64,000 nucleotides of DNA from Stagnihabitans lacustris (GTDB lineage Bacteria > Pseudomonadota > Alphaproteobacteria > Rhodobacterales > Rhodobacteraceae). Below the pieces are notes generated by a model. It did not search any database. It saw only the letters and a list, made by a program, of their open reading frames with translations, and was not told the DNA's origin. The stretch lies in NCBI RefSeq assembly GCF_025950525.1, contig NZ_JAPDGS010000001.1, positions 310,001 through 374,000 of the forward strand. Direction: 5' to 3'. Each line of letters opens with the position of its first letter. Positions within the stretch are counted from its first letter, which is position 1. Below, one piece after another: positions 9,285-17,968 of the stretch. Position numbers and translations under genes: made by a program.

Positions 9285-11075
9285 ATGACAACCGAGGAAC
9301 AGACCGCCACCCCCAAAGTCTCGCGGTTGCAAGAGAACCTCGGCAGGATCGAAGCCCTGACCTCGCGGCTGATTGCTGCCACTTCGGCACGTAAACCGCA
9401 TGATCTGGCGCTGGATGGCCCCTCTCAGGAAGTATTCCTGAAGGCGGCTGCCGCAATCATGGCCGGGATGATGCAAAATCCGGCAAAGTTGATGGAACAA
9501 CAGGTCGGCTACTGGACGCGGTCCCTGAAACAATATGCCGCAGTGCAGCAAGCGGCTTTGACCGGCGAACCCCTGCCCGAGGCGCCGAAAGACCGGCGAT
9601 TCTCGAACCCGCTGTGGGAAACCAACCCCGCCTTCGCCTATATCAAGTCGCAATACCTGCTGAACGCCGAGGCGATCCAGACCGCGCTGACCGATATGGA
9701 GGGCATCTCGGATGAGGACCGCAAGCGGGCAGAGTTCTTCACCCGTCAGATCGTCGACCTGTTCGCGCCGACCAACTTTCTGGGCCTGAACCCCGATGCG
9801 CTGGAAAAGGCGGTCGAAACCGAGGGCGCAAGCCTGGTGCAGGGCTTGGAAAACCTGGTTCGCGACCTGGAGGCCAACCACGGCGATCCCGGCGTGACCC
9901 TGGCCGACCCCGCAGCCTTTACCGTCGGCGTCAACATCGCCACGACCCCGGGCGAGGTCATCTTTCGCAACCGCATGTTCGAGCTGATCCAGTATACCCC
10001 CGTCACCGACAAGGTTCACAAGATCCCGCTGCTGATCTTTCCGCCCTGGATCAACAAGTTCTACGTCATGGACATGAAGCCCGCCAACAGCCTGATCCGC
10101 TGGATCGTCGAACAGGGCTTTACCGTCTTTGTGGTCTCCTGGGTCAACCCCGACAGCTCTTTTGCCGATGTCACGATGGATGACTATATCCGCGAGGGCT
10201 TCATGACCGCCATGGCCGAGGTGCGCCGGGCGACGGATGAGAAAAAGGTCAACTGCGTCGGCTATTGCATCGCGGGCACGACGCTGGGCCTGACCTTGGC
10301 GCATCTGCAAAAGGCCGGGGATGCGACGGTGAACGCCGCGACCTTCTTTACCACGCTGACCGATTTTTCCGATGCCGGCGAGGTCGGCGTGTTCCTGGCC
10401 AATGATTTCGTCGATGGGATCGAGCGGCAGTCGATGAAGGACGGCATCCTGTCGCGGGCCTATATGGCGCGGACGTTTTCGTTCCTGCGGTCGAACGACC
10501 TGATCTGGCAACCGGCCATCAAACACTACATGCTGGGCGAGGCGCCTCCGGCCTTTGACCTGCTGTATTGGAACGGCGACGGCACGAACCTGCCCGCCAA
10601 GATGGCCATCGAATATCTGCGCAACCTGTGCCAGGACGACGGCTTCGCGCAGGGCATCTACAAGGTCTTTGGTTCGCCGGTCAGCCTGGCGGATGTCAAG
10701 CTGCCGCTGTGCGCCATTGCCTGCGAGACCGACCACATCGCGCATTGGAAGGGCTCTTTCAACGGGGTGAAACAGATGGGGTCCAAGGACAAGACCTTTA
10801 TCCTGTCGCAGTCGGGCCACATCGCGGGGATCATCAACCCGCCGTCCAAGGGCAAATACGGCCATTACACCAACGAGGCCCCGATGGGCGCGCCCGAAGC
10901 CTGGCTGGAGACGGCCAGCTTCAACCAGGGCTCTTGGTGGCCGCGCTGGCGCGATTGGCTGGCGGAACGGTCGGGGCCCAAGGTCAAGGCGCGCCAACCC
11001 GGGACCGGGGCTTTGCCGGTGTTGTGCCCGGCGCCCGGGACCTATGTGACGGCTGTCCCCAAGCCCATGGATTGA
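9285..11075 (+). CDS. phaC: Class I poly(3-hydroxyalkanoate) synthase
   Basis: Polymerises 3-hydroxyacyl-CoA (mainly 3-hydroxybutyryl-CoA) into PHA at the granule surface. The 596-residue length fits class I synthases (about 590-600). The lipase-like box is GYCIAG with catalytic Cys328; an Asp in CETDHIAHWKG and a His in LSQSGHIAGI complete the triad. The N-terminal region (about 1-200) is the variable helical domain typical of PhaC. ATG 9285 is directly behind the PhaR operator. Its downstream partners phaP and phaR lie in the same direction. Confidence 0.97.
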   Translation: MTTEEQTATPKVSRLQENLGRIEALTSRLIAATSARKPHDLALDGPSQEVFLKAAAAIMAGMMQNPAKLMEQQVGYWTRSLKQYAAVQQAALTGEPLPEAPKDRRFSNPLWETNPAFAYIKSQYLLNAEAIQTALTDMEGISDEDRKRAEFFTRQIVDLFAPTNFLGLNPDALEKAVETEGASLVQGLENLVRDLEANHGDPGVTLADPAAFTVGVNIATTPGEVIFRNRMFELIQYTPVTDKVHKIPLLIFPPWINKFYVMDMKPANSLIRWIVEQGFTVFVVSWVNPDSSFADVTMDDYIREGFMTAMAEVRRATDEKKVNCVGYCIAGTTLGLTLAHLQKAGDATVNAATFFTTLTDFSDAGEVGVFLANDFVDGIERQSMKDGILSRAYMARTFSFLRSNDLIWQPAIKHYMLGEAPPAFDLLYWNGDGTNLPAKMAIEYLRNLCQDDGFAQGIYKVFGSPVSLADVKLPLCAIACETDHIAHWKGSFNGVKQMGSKDKTFILSQSGHIAGIINPPSKGKYGHYTNEAPMGAPEAWLETASFNQGSWWPRWRDWLAERSGPKVKARQPGTGALPVLCPAPGTYVTAVPKPMD

Positions 11076-11134
11076 TACCGAAGCATACAAGCTATGCGTG
11101 AATATCTTGCCGCGTCGCAGAAACTTCACTTGAA

Positions 11135-11151
11135 ATGCTGCACTGCAGCAT
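11135..11151. promoter_or_regulatory. PhaR-type operator upstream of phaP
   Basis: ATGCTGCACTGCAGCAT is a 7-3-7 perfect inverted repeat with CTGC-ACT-GCAG at its core (11138-11148). It ends 50 bases before the phaP start. PhaR is known to repress phasin genes through such sites until granules titrate it away. Confidence 0.8.
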
Positions 11152-11201
11152 GTATGTTGCCTTCAGAGAATCCGCGCTGATCCGCAACAGGAGATTGACC
11201 C

Positions 11202-11654
11202 ATGGCGACCAAGACCCCCGACTTCACCAAAGGCTTCCAAGACATGATGGCGGCCTTCCCGGTCGATGCCACCGCGTTCCAGAACGCGTTCAAGACCCAG
11301 GCCGCTTTCGGCGAAAAGCTGACCAAAGTGGCGCTTGAGGCGGCTGAAAAGTCGACCGAGATTTCGTCCAAATGGGCCAAGGACGCCATTGCCAAGCTGA
11401 CCGTGGCCGCCAAGGCCAAGGCCGAGCCGACCGACTACACCAAAGCCGCCACCGACTTCGCCTCGGCCGCTGCCGAGATGGCCGCCGAGAACATGGCCGC
11501 CTTCGCCGAAGTCGCGAAAAAGGTCCAGGCCGAGACGGTCGAACTGCTGCTGGCCGCTGGCAAGGAAGCCTCGACCGAGGCGACCGCCGCTGTGAAAAAG
11601 GCGACCGATGACGTGACCACGGCCGCCAAGAAGGCCGCTGCAGCCGCGAAGTAA
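11202..11654 (+). CDS. phaP: Phasin (PHA granule coat protein)
   Basis: Small amphipathic protein that coats PHB granules and limits their size. The 150 residues are rich in Ala, Lys and Glu, with FTKGFQDMMAAFPVDATAFQNAFKTQ near the N-terminus split by the usual phasin aromatic pattern, and an Ala/Lys-rich C-terminal tail (TAAVKKATDD, AAKKAAAAAK) that probably contacts the granule or DNA. It has no Cys and no signal peptide. A PhaR operator lies upstream and a strong terminator downstream, so it is a single-gene transcript whose level should follow granule content. Confidence 0.95.
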   Translation: MATKTPDFTKGFQDMMAAFPVDATAFQNAFKTQAAFGEKLTKVALEAAEKSTEISSKWAKDAIAKLTVAAKAKAEPTDYTKAATDFASAAAEMAAENMAAFAEVAKKVQAETVELLLAAGKEASTEATAAVKKATDDVTTAAKKAAAAAK

Positions 11655-11675
11655 CTCGCGCAGAACGTGTTTTAG

Positions 11676-11704
11676 GGGCGGGCCGCAAGCCCGCCCTTTC
11701 TTTT
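11676..11704 (+). terminator. Rho-independent terminator of phaP
   Basis: GGGCGGGC-CGCAA-GCCCGCCC (11676-11696), an eight-pair perfect stem, is followed by TTTCTTTT. Confidence 0.9.
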
Positions 11705-11729
11705 ATTCTGCACCTCGCCTAAGCTTTCT

Positions 11730-11740
11730 CTGCATTGCAA
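11730..11740. promoter_or_regulatory. Near-consensus PhaR site upstream of phaR
   Basis: CTGCATTGCAA differs from CTGC-N3-GCAG at the last base only. It lies 20 bases before phaR, which fits the autorepression known for PhaR. Confidence 0.5.
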
Positions 11741-11759
11741 TAAAACGGGGGGTCCACCA

Positions 11760-12290
11760 ATGGCTGAGGCCGCAAAACCGCTTCTGATCAAGCGTTATGC
11801 CAGTCGCAGGCTGTATAACACCGAGACCTCGGATTACGTCACGCTTGAGGATATCTCGGGCTTTATCCGGTCGGGCCGTGAAGTGCAGATCATCGACCTG
11901 AAATCCGGTGAGGACCTGACCCGGACCTACCTTTTGCAGATCGTCGCCGAACATGAGGCCAAGGGCGATACCGTCCTGCCGACCAATGTCCTGACCGATA
12001 TGGTGCGCGCCTATGCGACCAATATGCAGACCGTGATGCCGCAGTTTCTGGCGGCCTCGTTCGACATGCTGCGCGACAGCCAGTCCAAGGCGCTGGAAAG
12101 CCTGGCCGTGATCCCGAACCCGATTGCCGCCGTTCCGGGCTTTGACGCGATGCGCAAGCAGCAAGAGGCGTTTCTCAAGACGATGATGGGCGCCTGGCCC
12201 GGCGTCGCGCCCGCCGAGGCGCCGACCGATGACATCGCCGATATCAAGCGCCAGCTGGACGAGCTGCAAAAGAAGCTCTCCAAACTGTAA
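11760..12290 (+). CDS. phaR: PHB synthesis repressor PhaR
   Basis: DNA- and PHB-binding repressor that senses free granule surface. The 176-residue protein has the conserved N-terminal PHB/PHA accumulation regulator DNA-binding domain (residues about 8-70: LIKRYASRRLYNTETSDYVTLEDI, read in two parts RYASRRLYNT and DYVTLEDIS), then the granule-binding domain with RAYATNMQTVMPQFL. It ends in a short Lys/Leu helix (IKRQLDELQKKLSKL). Its likely targets are the three CTGC-type sites in this locus. Its stop codon abuts the ATG of the LysR gene. Confidence 0.96.
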   Translation: MAEAAKPLLIKRYASRRLYNTETSDYVTLEDISGFIRSGREVQIIDLKSGEDLTRTYLLQIVAEHEAKGDTVLPTNVLTDMVRAYATNMQTVMPQFLAASFDMLRDSQSKALESLAVIPNPIAAVPGFDAMRKQQEAFLKTMMGAWPGVAPAEAPTDDIADIKRQLDELQKKLSKL

Positions 12291-13250
12291 ATGTCCGAGA
12301 CGCCCCGCCTGACCCTTTGGGGCATCGAAAGCTTTCTGGCCGTGGCGGAAGAGGGGGCGATCTCTGCCGCCGCGCGCCGGTTGGGCGTGTCGCCCTCGGC
12401 GGTCAGCCAGCAGCTTGCGGGGATAGAGGCGGCTTTGGGGGCGGTTCTGGTCGACCGCGCCAGTCGCCCGATGGGGCTGACGCCTGCGGGGGCGATGTTC
12501 CGCCGTCATGCGCAAGTGATCCTGAACGCCGAGGCCGAGGCGCGGGCCGATCTGGCCGTGGCCGATCTGTCGGTCTCGATGACGCTGCGGCTGGGGATGA
12601 TCGAGGATTTCGACGCCGAGGTGACGCCCGCGCTGTTGACCACGCTTGCGCGTGAGCTGAAGGGCTGCCGGTTCCTGCTGGAGACCGGGGCCAGCCACCG
12701 CCTGTTGGACCAGCTGGAATCCCGCGCGCTGGATATGGTGGTGACGGCCGACCAAGAGGCCCATGAAGAGGGCTGGCGCGAGGTTCACCCCCTGATGGTC
12801 GAACCCTTTGTCGCAGTTTACCCCAAGGGCCTTTCGTCGCAAAAAAGGCGCGATGACCTGCCGTTGATCCAATATACTGTGCGTCATCTGATGGGCCGCC
12901 AGATTGCGGCGCATCTGGCGCGGCAGAACTTTCGTCCGGCGCATCGCTTTGAATTGGATAGCTATTCCGCCATTCTGGCCATGGTCGCGGGCGGTGAGGG
13001 TTGGACGATCCTGACCCCCTTGGCGCTGCACCACGCGGCCCGGTTCCGCGATGGGATCGAGGTCGCGCCCCTGCCGTTTGCGCCGCTGCAGCGGTCCTTG
13101 TCGCTGTCGGCGCGGTCGGGCGTGCTGCGCGAGATCCCGGCCCAGGTGGCGGGTCATCTGCGCGGTTTGGTGGCCACGAAAGTCATAGGGCCAGCCTTGA
13201 AGGACTGGCCCTGGATGAAGGAACTGCAGTTGAGCGGTGCGGTGCGCTGA
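12291..13250 (+). CDS. LysR-family transcriptional regulator
   Basis: A 319-residue LTTR: winged helix-turn-helix at residues about 8-67 (SFLAVAEEGAISAAARRLGVSPSAVSQQL), linker helix, then a periplasmic-binding-like effector domain from about 95 to 300. The effector is unknown. It starts directly after the phaR stop (TAAATG, no gap), so it is probably translated from the phaR transcript. LTTRs more often face a divergent target; here the upstream neighbour is phaR and the downstream gene is convergent, so its own target cannot be read from context. A link to PHB metabolism is possible but unproved. Confidence 0.92.
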   Translation: MSETPRLTLWGIESFLAVAEEGAISAAARRLGVSPSAVSQQLAGIEAALGAVLVDRASRPMGLTPAGAMFRRHAQVILNAEAEARADLAVADLSVSMTLRLGMIEDFDAEVTPALLTTLARELKGCRFLLETGASHRLLDQLESRALDMVVTADQEAHEEGWREVHPLMVEPFVAVYPKGLSSQKRRDDLPLIQYTVRHLMGRQIAAHLARQNFRPAHRFELDSYSAILAMVAGGEGWTILTPLALHHAARFRDGIEVAPLPFAPLQRSLSLSARSGVLREIPAQVAGHLRGLVATKVIGPALKDWPWMKELQLSGAVR

Positions 13251-13259
13251 AGCGCAGCC

Positions 13260-14447
13260 TTAGCCCTTAACCGCGAAGGCCGCGTCACAGAGGGCGCCGG
13301 CGATGTAATCCAGCTCGGCATCGGTCAGGCGGGTCGGAAGCCGCACATCGCAGGCCCGCATCAGCATGGCGCGGGTCTGGGGCAGGTCAGGCGCCGGCCC
13401 CAGGAACTCCCAATTCCAGAAGGCGCGGGCATTGTCTTCGGACAGGCCAAAGATCTGCACCGCGATGCCGCGCCGCTTGGATTCGGTCTGGAAGGCGCGG
13501 GCCTCGGCGTCGGTCCAGTCGCCGGCAAGGTTGAACTGGATCGAGTCCGGGGCGCGCTGTTCGGGGGGCAGGGCGGGAGGGACGGTCAGCCAGTCGGACC
13601 CGTTCAGCCGGTCGGCCACCCGGTCATGGCCCGCACGGCCCTTGGCCACGCGGCCTGCCACTTCGGGCAGCTGCGGGCGGATCACCGCAGCCGACAGGTT
13701 CTGCATCCGCATGTTATACAAGGGCAATTTGTTCTGCCACGCCATGAAGGAGTTCTGCAGACCGGGATGCTTCTTCCAGTTATGCTCATAGGCGCCCGAC
13801 ATTATGACGCAGCGCGCGGCCAGTTCGGGATCGTCGGTGATCAGAATTCCACCCTCGCCCGCATTGACCAGCTTGTAGCTTTGGAACGAAAAACAGCCGA
13901 TCTTGCCGATGGTGCCGATCTTTTTCCCATGCCATTCGGTGCCCAGGCTGTGCGCCGCATCCTCCAGCACGGGGATGCCCGCCGCATCGCACAAGGCCAT
14001 GATCGCATCCATGTCGGAGGTATGGCCGCGCATATGGCTGATCAAAACCGCATGAGCGCCCGGCAGCTTGGCCGCGAAATCCGCCATATCCACCCGATAG
14101 TTGTCGCCCACCTCGACCAGAACCGGCACGCAATCGGCATGAACCACGGCAGAGGGCACGGCGGCAAAGGTAAAGGCCGGGATCAGGACCGTCGCACCGC
14201 GCGGCAGGTCCAGCGCCTTCAGCGACAGGAACAGCGCGGCCGAACAGGACGACACCGCCAGCGCGTAACGCGACCCCATCAGCTCGGCGAATTCGCGCTC
14301 CAGCTGGGCAACGGGGGCGCCTTCGGCCGCGGTATAGCGGAACAGGTCGCCCGAGCTGAGCAGCCGTTCAACCTCGGCCATGGCCTCTGCCGGGATCGGC
14401 TCGGCGTCATAGACATTGGGGGCAAGGATCTGTCCATCGGGTGCCAT
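13260..14447 (-). CDS. DegT/DnrJ/EryC1/StrS-family PLP aminotransferase
   Basis: The 395-residue protein is a fold-type I PLP enzyme of the sugar aminotransferase family. The PLP lysine is in SFQSYKLVNAGEGG (Lys192 by count); the upstream DAAH (VLEDAAHSLGTEW) is the cofactor-binding Asp region; SSCSAALFLSL binds the phosphate. These enzymes usually transaminate NDP-keto sugars in glycan synthesis or make AHBA-like precursors, but no sugar genes are adjacent. It lies 126 bases behind a polyamine-degradation cluster on the same strand, so either it is separately transcribed or it transaminates a product of that pathway. Both readings are inference. Confidence 0.88.
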   Translation of the reverse strand: MAPDGQILAPNVYDAEPIPAEAMAEVERLLSSGDLFRYTAAEGAPVAQLEREFAELMGSRYALAVSSCSAALFLSLKALDLPRGATVLIPAFTFAAVPSAVVHADCVPVLVEVGDNYRVDMADFAAKLPGAHAVLISHMRGHTSDMDAIMALCDAAGIPVLEDAAHSLGTEWHGKKIGTIGKIGCFSFQSYKLVNAGEGGILITDDPELAARCVIMSGAYEHNWKKHPGLQNSFMAWQNKLPLYNMRMQNLSAAVIRPQLPEVAGRVAKGRAGHDRVADRLNGSDWLTVPPALPPEQRAPDSIQFNLAGDWTDAEARAFQTESKRRGIAVQIFGLSEDNARAFWNWEFLGPAPDLPQTRAMLMRACDVRLPTRLTDAELDYIAGALCDAAFAVKG

Positions 14448-14573
14448 GATCGCAGCTTTCCTGAAACTCTTCTTCAGGAAATCTTAAACCTGTGATGCAT
14501 GACAGGCCAGTGACAATTTTCCCCAAATCCTTCGGGTTGCGGCAATCCGCGCAAGGTCTTGGCGGTTTTCAGC

Positions 14574-15857
14574 CTAGACCCCCAACCTGTCGCGCATCCC
14601 ATACCACAGCATCGCCAGAACCAGCAGCGGATGACGCAGCGTCGCGCCGCCCGGAAAGGCCATCTGCGGGATGTCGGCCATCAGGTCGAACCGTTCCTCC
14701 TGGCCCGCCACGGCCTCGGCCATGATCTTGCCGGCCAGGGTCGCAAAGGCCACGCCATGCCCAGAGTAACCCGAGGCCGACAGAACCCCCGGGCGCGGCC
14801 GCGTGAAGCAGGGCATCCGGTTGGTGGTGATCGCCAAAGTGCCGCCCCAGGCATGGGTGATCTTGGCGTCCTTCAGCTGGGGATAGATTTCCAGCATCGG
14901 TTTGCGCACGGTTTTCAGGATATCGGGAAAGCGATAGCCATAGCTTTCGCCGCCGCCGAACAGCAGCCGGTTGTCCTCTGACAGGCGCCAGTAGTTCACC
15001 ACGAAACGCGTGTCATAGACGGCGATGTTCTGGGTCAGAACCTGGCGGGCCATGTCGCCCAGGGGTTCGGTCGCCAGGATGAAGTTGTTGATCGGCATGA
15101 CGCGGGCGGCAACCTTTGGCTCTAGCCCGCCCAGATATCCGTTACAGGCCAACAGGATATGACGCGCGCGCACCGAACCCTTCGCCGTCGTCACCAGACC
15201 CTCGGCCAGCCCCGTCACCTCGGAGGCCTCGAACAGCATGGCCCCGGCATTTTGCGCCATGCGGGCCAGAGAGAGCGCGAAGTTCAACGGATGGATATGG
15301 CCCGCGCTGCGGTCGATCACGCCCCCCTTGAAGGCCTGCGACCCGATCAGGCCGCGGATCGCCGTCTGGTCCAAGGTCTCGACCCGGTGGCCGTAATCGC
15401 GGTCCAGCTTTTCGGCATAGGCATTGGCCTCGCGCACCTCGCCGGCATGGTGGCAGGCGACCGCGATGCCGGGGGCATAGGCCAACCCCGCCTCGGCGCA
15501 AACCGCGCGGACCAGGTCCTTGGCCTCTTCGGCCAGATCCCACAGGGCGCGGGCCTTGACCTGACCATAGGCTTTCTCCAGCCAATCCTGGTCCTGCCTT
15601 TGGCCCGACCCCACCTGGCCGCCATTGCGCCCCGAGGCGCCAAAGCCCAGCCGCTGCGCCTCCAGCAGCACCACGCGGTAGCCGCGCCGGGCCAGATGCA
15701 AGGCGGCGGATAGGCCGGTATAGCCGCCCCCCACCACGCAAACATCGGCCGCCACGTCGCCATCCAGGGCGGGCAGGGCGGGGAACGCGGTCGCCGTGGC
15801 CGCGTAATACGAGGGCGGATAAGCGCCCTGCGTATCGTTCACATGCAAGAGGTTCAT
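14574..15857 (-). CDS. FAD-dependent oxidoreductase, PuuB-like (gamma-glutamylputrescine oxidase type)
   Basis: A 427-residue DAO-family flavoprotein. The Rossmann motif is VCVVGGGYTGLSAALHLARRG (dinucleotide-binding GGGYTG near residue 42) and the PuuB/DadA-like SGRNGGQVGSGQR follows at about residue 80. In the Puu route PuuB oxidises gamma-glutamyl-putrescine to the aldehyde. ATG 15857 overlaps the upstream synthetase stop (ATGA at 15854-15857), so the pair is translationally coupled and the longer in-frame start at 15887 is unlikely. Cytoplasmic. Confidence 0.85.
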   Translation of the reverse strand: MNLLHVNDTQGAYPPSYYAATATAFPALPALDGDVAADVCVVGGGYTGLSAALHLARRGYRVVLLEAQRLGFGASGRNGGQVGSGQRQDQDWLEKAYGQVKARALWDLAEEAKDLVRAVCAEAGLAYAPGIAVACHHAGEVREANAYAEKLDRDYGHRVETLDQTAIRGLIGSQAFKGGVIDRSAGHIHPLNFALSLARMAQNAGAMLFEASEVTGLAEGLVTTAKGSVRARHILLACNGYLGGLEPKVAARVMPINNFILATEPLGDMARQVLTQNIAVYDTRFVVNYWRLSEDNRLLFGGGESYGYRFPDILKTVRKPMLEIYPQLKDAKITHAWGGTLAITTNRMPCFTRPRPGVLSASGYSGHGVAFATLAGKIMAEAVAGQEERFDLMADIPQMAFPGGATLRHPLLVLAMLWYGMRDRLGV

Positions 15858-17209
15858 ACGTTCAACAACAGATGCTGACGCTCCCACGGGCTGATGACCT
15901 GCAGGAACTCTTTGTATTCATTGCGTTTGACCGAATTATAGACCTTGTGGAACTCGGGCCCCACAACCTCGATCAGCGCCGCATCGGCCTCGAAAGCGTC
16001 CAGCGCGTCGCCCAAGGTCGTGGGGATCTGATCCTCGTCGACATAGGCCGAGCCCTGAAATTCCGCCCGCGCGCCCTTTTTCTCCATCAGGCCCAGATAG
16101 CCGCAAGCCAGGGTCGCCGCGATCCCAAGGTAAGGGTTGCAATCCATCCCCGGCAGGCGGTTTTCCACGCGACGCCCCGCCGGCGACGAGATCGGCACCC
16201 GCAAGCCCGTCGTCCGATTGTCGCGGCCCCATTCCAGGTTGATGGGGGCTGCAAAGTCCGGGACATAGCGGCGATAGCTGTTCACATAGGGCGCCAAAAG
16301 CGCGATCGCCCCGGTCAGGTGGTTTTGCATCCCCCCGATAAAGTCGTAAAACGCCGGCGTTTCGACGCCCTTGGACCCGGCAAAGATGTTCTTGCCCGAT
16401 TTGCTGTCCACGATCGAGGTGTGGATATGCATCGCGCTGCCGGGTTCGCCCGCAATCGGCTTCGCCATGAACGTGGCAAAGCAATCATGCCGCAAAGCCG
16501 CCTCGCGGATCAGGCGCTTGAAGAAAAACACCTCGTCGGCCAGCTTGATCGGATCGCCATGGGCCAGGTTCAGCTCGATCTGGCCCGCGCCGCCCTCTTG
16601 CAAGATGCCGTCGATCTCCAGACCCTGCGCCTCGGCAAAGTCATAGATGTCGTCGATCACCTTGCCATATTCATCGACCGCCGACAGGCTGTAGGCCTGT
16701 TTCGCCGCAGCCCTGCGACCCGAGCGGCCCATGGGCGGTTCGACCGGCATGTTGGGGTCGATGTTGCGCGCGGTCAGGAAGAATTCCATCTCGGGGGCGA
16801 CGACCGGCTTCCAGCCTTGGTCGTTATACAGTTTCACGATGCGTTTCAGCACGTTGCGCGGGCTGAAGGCGATCAGGTTGCCTTCCTGGTCCATCGCGTC
16901 ATGGATGACTTGCAGCGTCACATCCGCCGTCCAGGGCGCGGCTGTGGCGGTGGACAGGTCAGGCACCATGACCATATCCGGCTCGGTGAAGGCGTCGAAG
17001 GGATTGTCCGCCCATTCGCCGGTGATGGTCTGCAAAAAGATCGAGTTCGGAAGGTAATAGTTGGTCTGCTTGGAGAATTTCTGCGCGGGCATGGCCTTGC
17101 CCCGCGCCACGCCGGCAATGTCACTGACGACACATTCCACCTCGTCGACGCGGCGGTTGCCAATGTAATCACGTGCCGCCTCGGGCAGCTGATCGGTCCA
17201 CTTGGACAT
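15854..17209 (-). CDS. Glutamine synthetase-family ligase, probable gamma-glutamylputrescine synthetase
   Basis: The 451-residue protein has the GS beta-grasp N-terminus and catalytic barrel: EMEFFLTARN (Glu metal ligands, about residue 135), GAGQIELNLAHGDP, the AMHIHTSIVD segment and NRTTGLRVPI. The shortened nucleotide loops and neighbours (PuuB-like oxidase, class I amidotransferase) point to a PuuA-type enzyme joining glutamate to putrescine or a related amine, rather than ammonia assimilation. It overlaps the oxidase gene by four bases. The ATG at 17209 has AGAGG upstream. A second GS-like gene lies two genes upstream. Confidence 0.85.
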   Translation of the reverse strand: MSKWTDQLPEAARDYIGNRRVDEVECVVSDIAGVARGKAMPAQKFSKQTNYYLPNSIFLQTITGEWADNPFDAFTEPDMVMVPDLSTATAAPWTADVTLQVIHDAMDQEGNLIAFSPRNVLKRIVKLYNDQGWKPVVAPEMEFFLTARNIDPNMPVEPPMGRSGRRAAAKQAYSLSAVDEYGKVIDDIYDFAEAQGLEIDGILQEGGAGQIELNLAHGDPIKLADEVFFFKRLIREAALRHDCFATFMAKPIAGEPGSAMHIHTSIVDSKSGKNIFAGSKGVETPAFYDFIGGMQNHLTGAIALLAPYVNSYRRYVPDFAAPINLEWGRDNRTTGLRVPISSPAGRRVENRLPGMDCNPYLGIAATLACGYLGLMEKKGARAEFQGSAYVDEDQIPTTLGDALDAFEADAALIEVVGPEFHKVYNSVKRNEYKEFLQVISPWERQHLLLNV

Positions 17210-17224
17210 TTTAACCTCTCGGGA

Positions 17225-17902
17225 TTAATCCCGTTCCTGTTTGAAAAAGGCCGCAATCTGGTCGGCCATGGTCTGCGTATCCAAAGGCAGCGCCAGACGA
17301 TCTGAGGCCTTGGCCATCAGCGCATCGGGAACCAGCCCCTTGCCCCGGGTCTTCATCAGCCCATCGACGAATTCGGAGCGGAATTCGGGATGGGCCTGGA
17401 CCGTCAGGGCGCGGTCATCATACAAAAGTGCTGCGTTCTGGCAGAAGTCATTGGCGCCGATCACCGTGGCAGAGGGCGGCGCGACTGTCACCTGGTCCTG
17501 GTGCCAGGCGTTCATCCGCATGGCGCGCCCGCCGAAATCGTAGTCGGTCGCGCCCACGGCCCAGCCTTTGGCGTATTTCTCGACCTTGCCGCCCATGGCC
17601 TGCGCCACGATCTGATGGCCGAAACAGATGCCCACCACCGGCACGCGGGCGGCAAATGCCGCGCGGATGAAATCCTCCAGCGGCGCGATCCAGGGGTGAT
17701 CCTCATAGACGCCGTGACGCGAGCCGGTGATCAGCCAGCCGTCACATGCCTGCACCGAAGCCGGAAAGACCCCCTCCACCACCCGGAAGGTTTCAAAGGC
17801 AAAGCCGTTCCCGTCCAGAAGACGCGCGAACATGTCCGGATAATCCCCCTGGTCGCGCAGCGCGTCAGGGGCAAGGCCGGTTTGAAGGATGCCGATTTTC
17901 AT
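17225..17902 (-). CDS. Class I glutamine amidotransferase-like protein
   Basis: About 225 residues with the class I GATase nucleophile elbow GICFGHQ (Cys at residue 93) and the His-Glu pair in VQAHPEFRSEF. The middle segment LITGSRHGVYED is the oxyanion region. In polyamine clusters such proteins are usually of the PuuD type (PuuD, a related enzyme, hydrolyses gamma-glutamyl-GABA), but this sequence is closer in layout to stand-alone GMP-synthase-like amidotransferases, so the substrate is uncertain. The start may be ATG 17902 (MKIGILQTG) or ATG 17911 three codons earlier; neither has a strong ribosome site. It lies 15 bases before the downstream synthetase. Confidence 0.82.
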   Translation of the reverse strand: MKIGILQTGLAPDALRDQGDYPDMFARLLDGNGFAFETFRVVEGVFPASVQACDGWLITGSRHGVYEDHPWIAPLEDFIRAAFAARVPVVGICFGHQIVAQAMGGKVEKYAKGWAVGATDYDFGGRAMRMNAWHQDQVTVAPPSATVIGANDFCQNAALLYDDRALTVQAHPEFRSEFVDGLMKTRGKGLVPDALMAKASDRLALPLDTQTMADQIAAFFKQERD

Positions 17903-17968
17903 GGGTCGCATGGCTCAGGTGTAGCCCGCGCCCCCCGGGTCAGGTCAAGGGGGGCGCGGATGTTTTGA

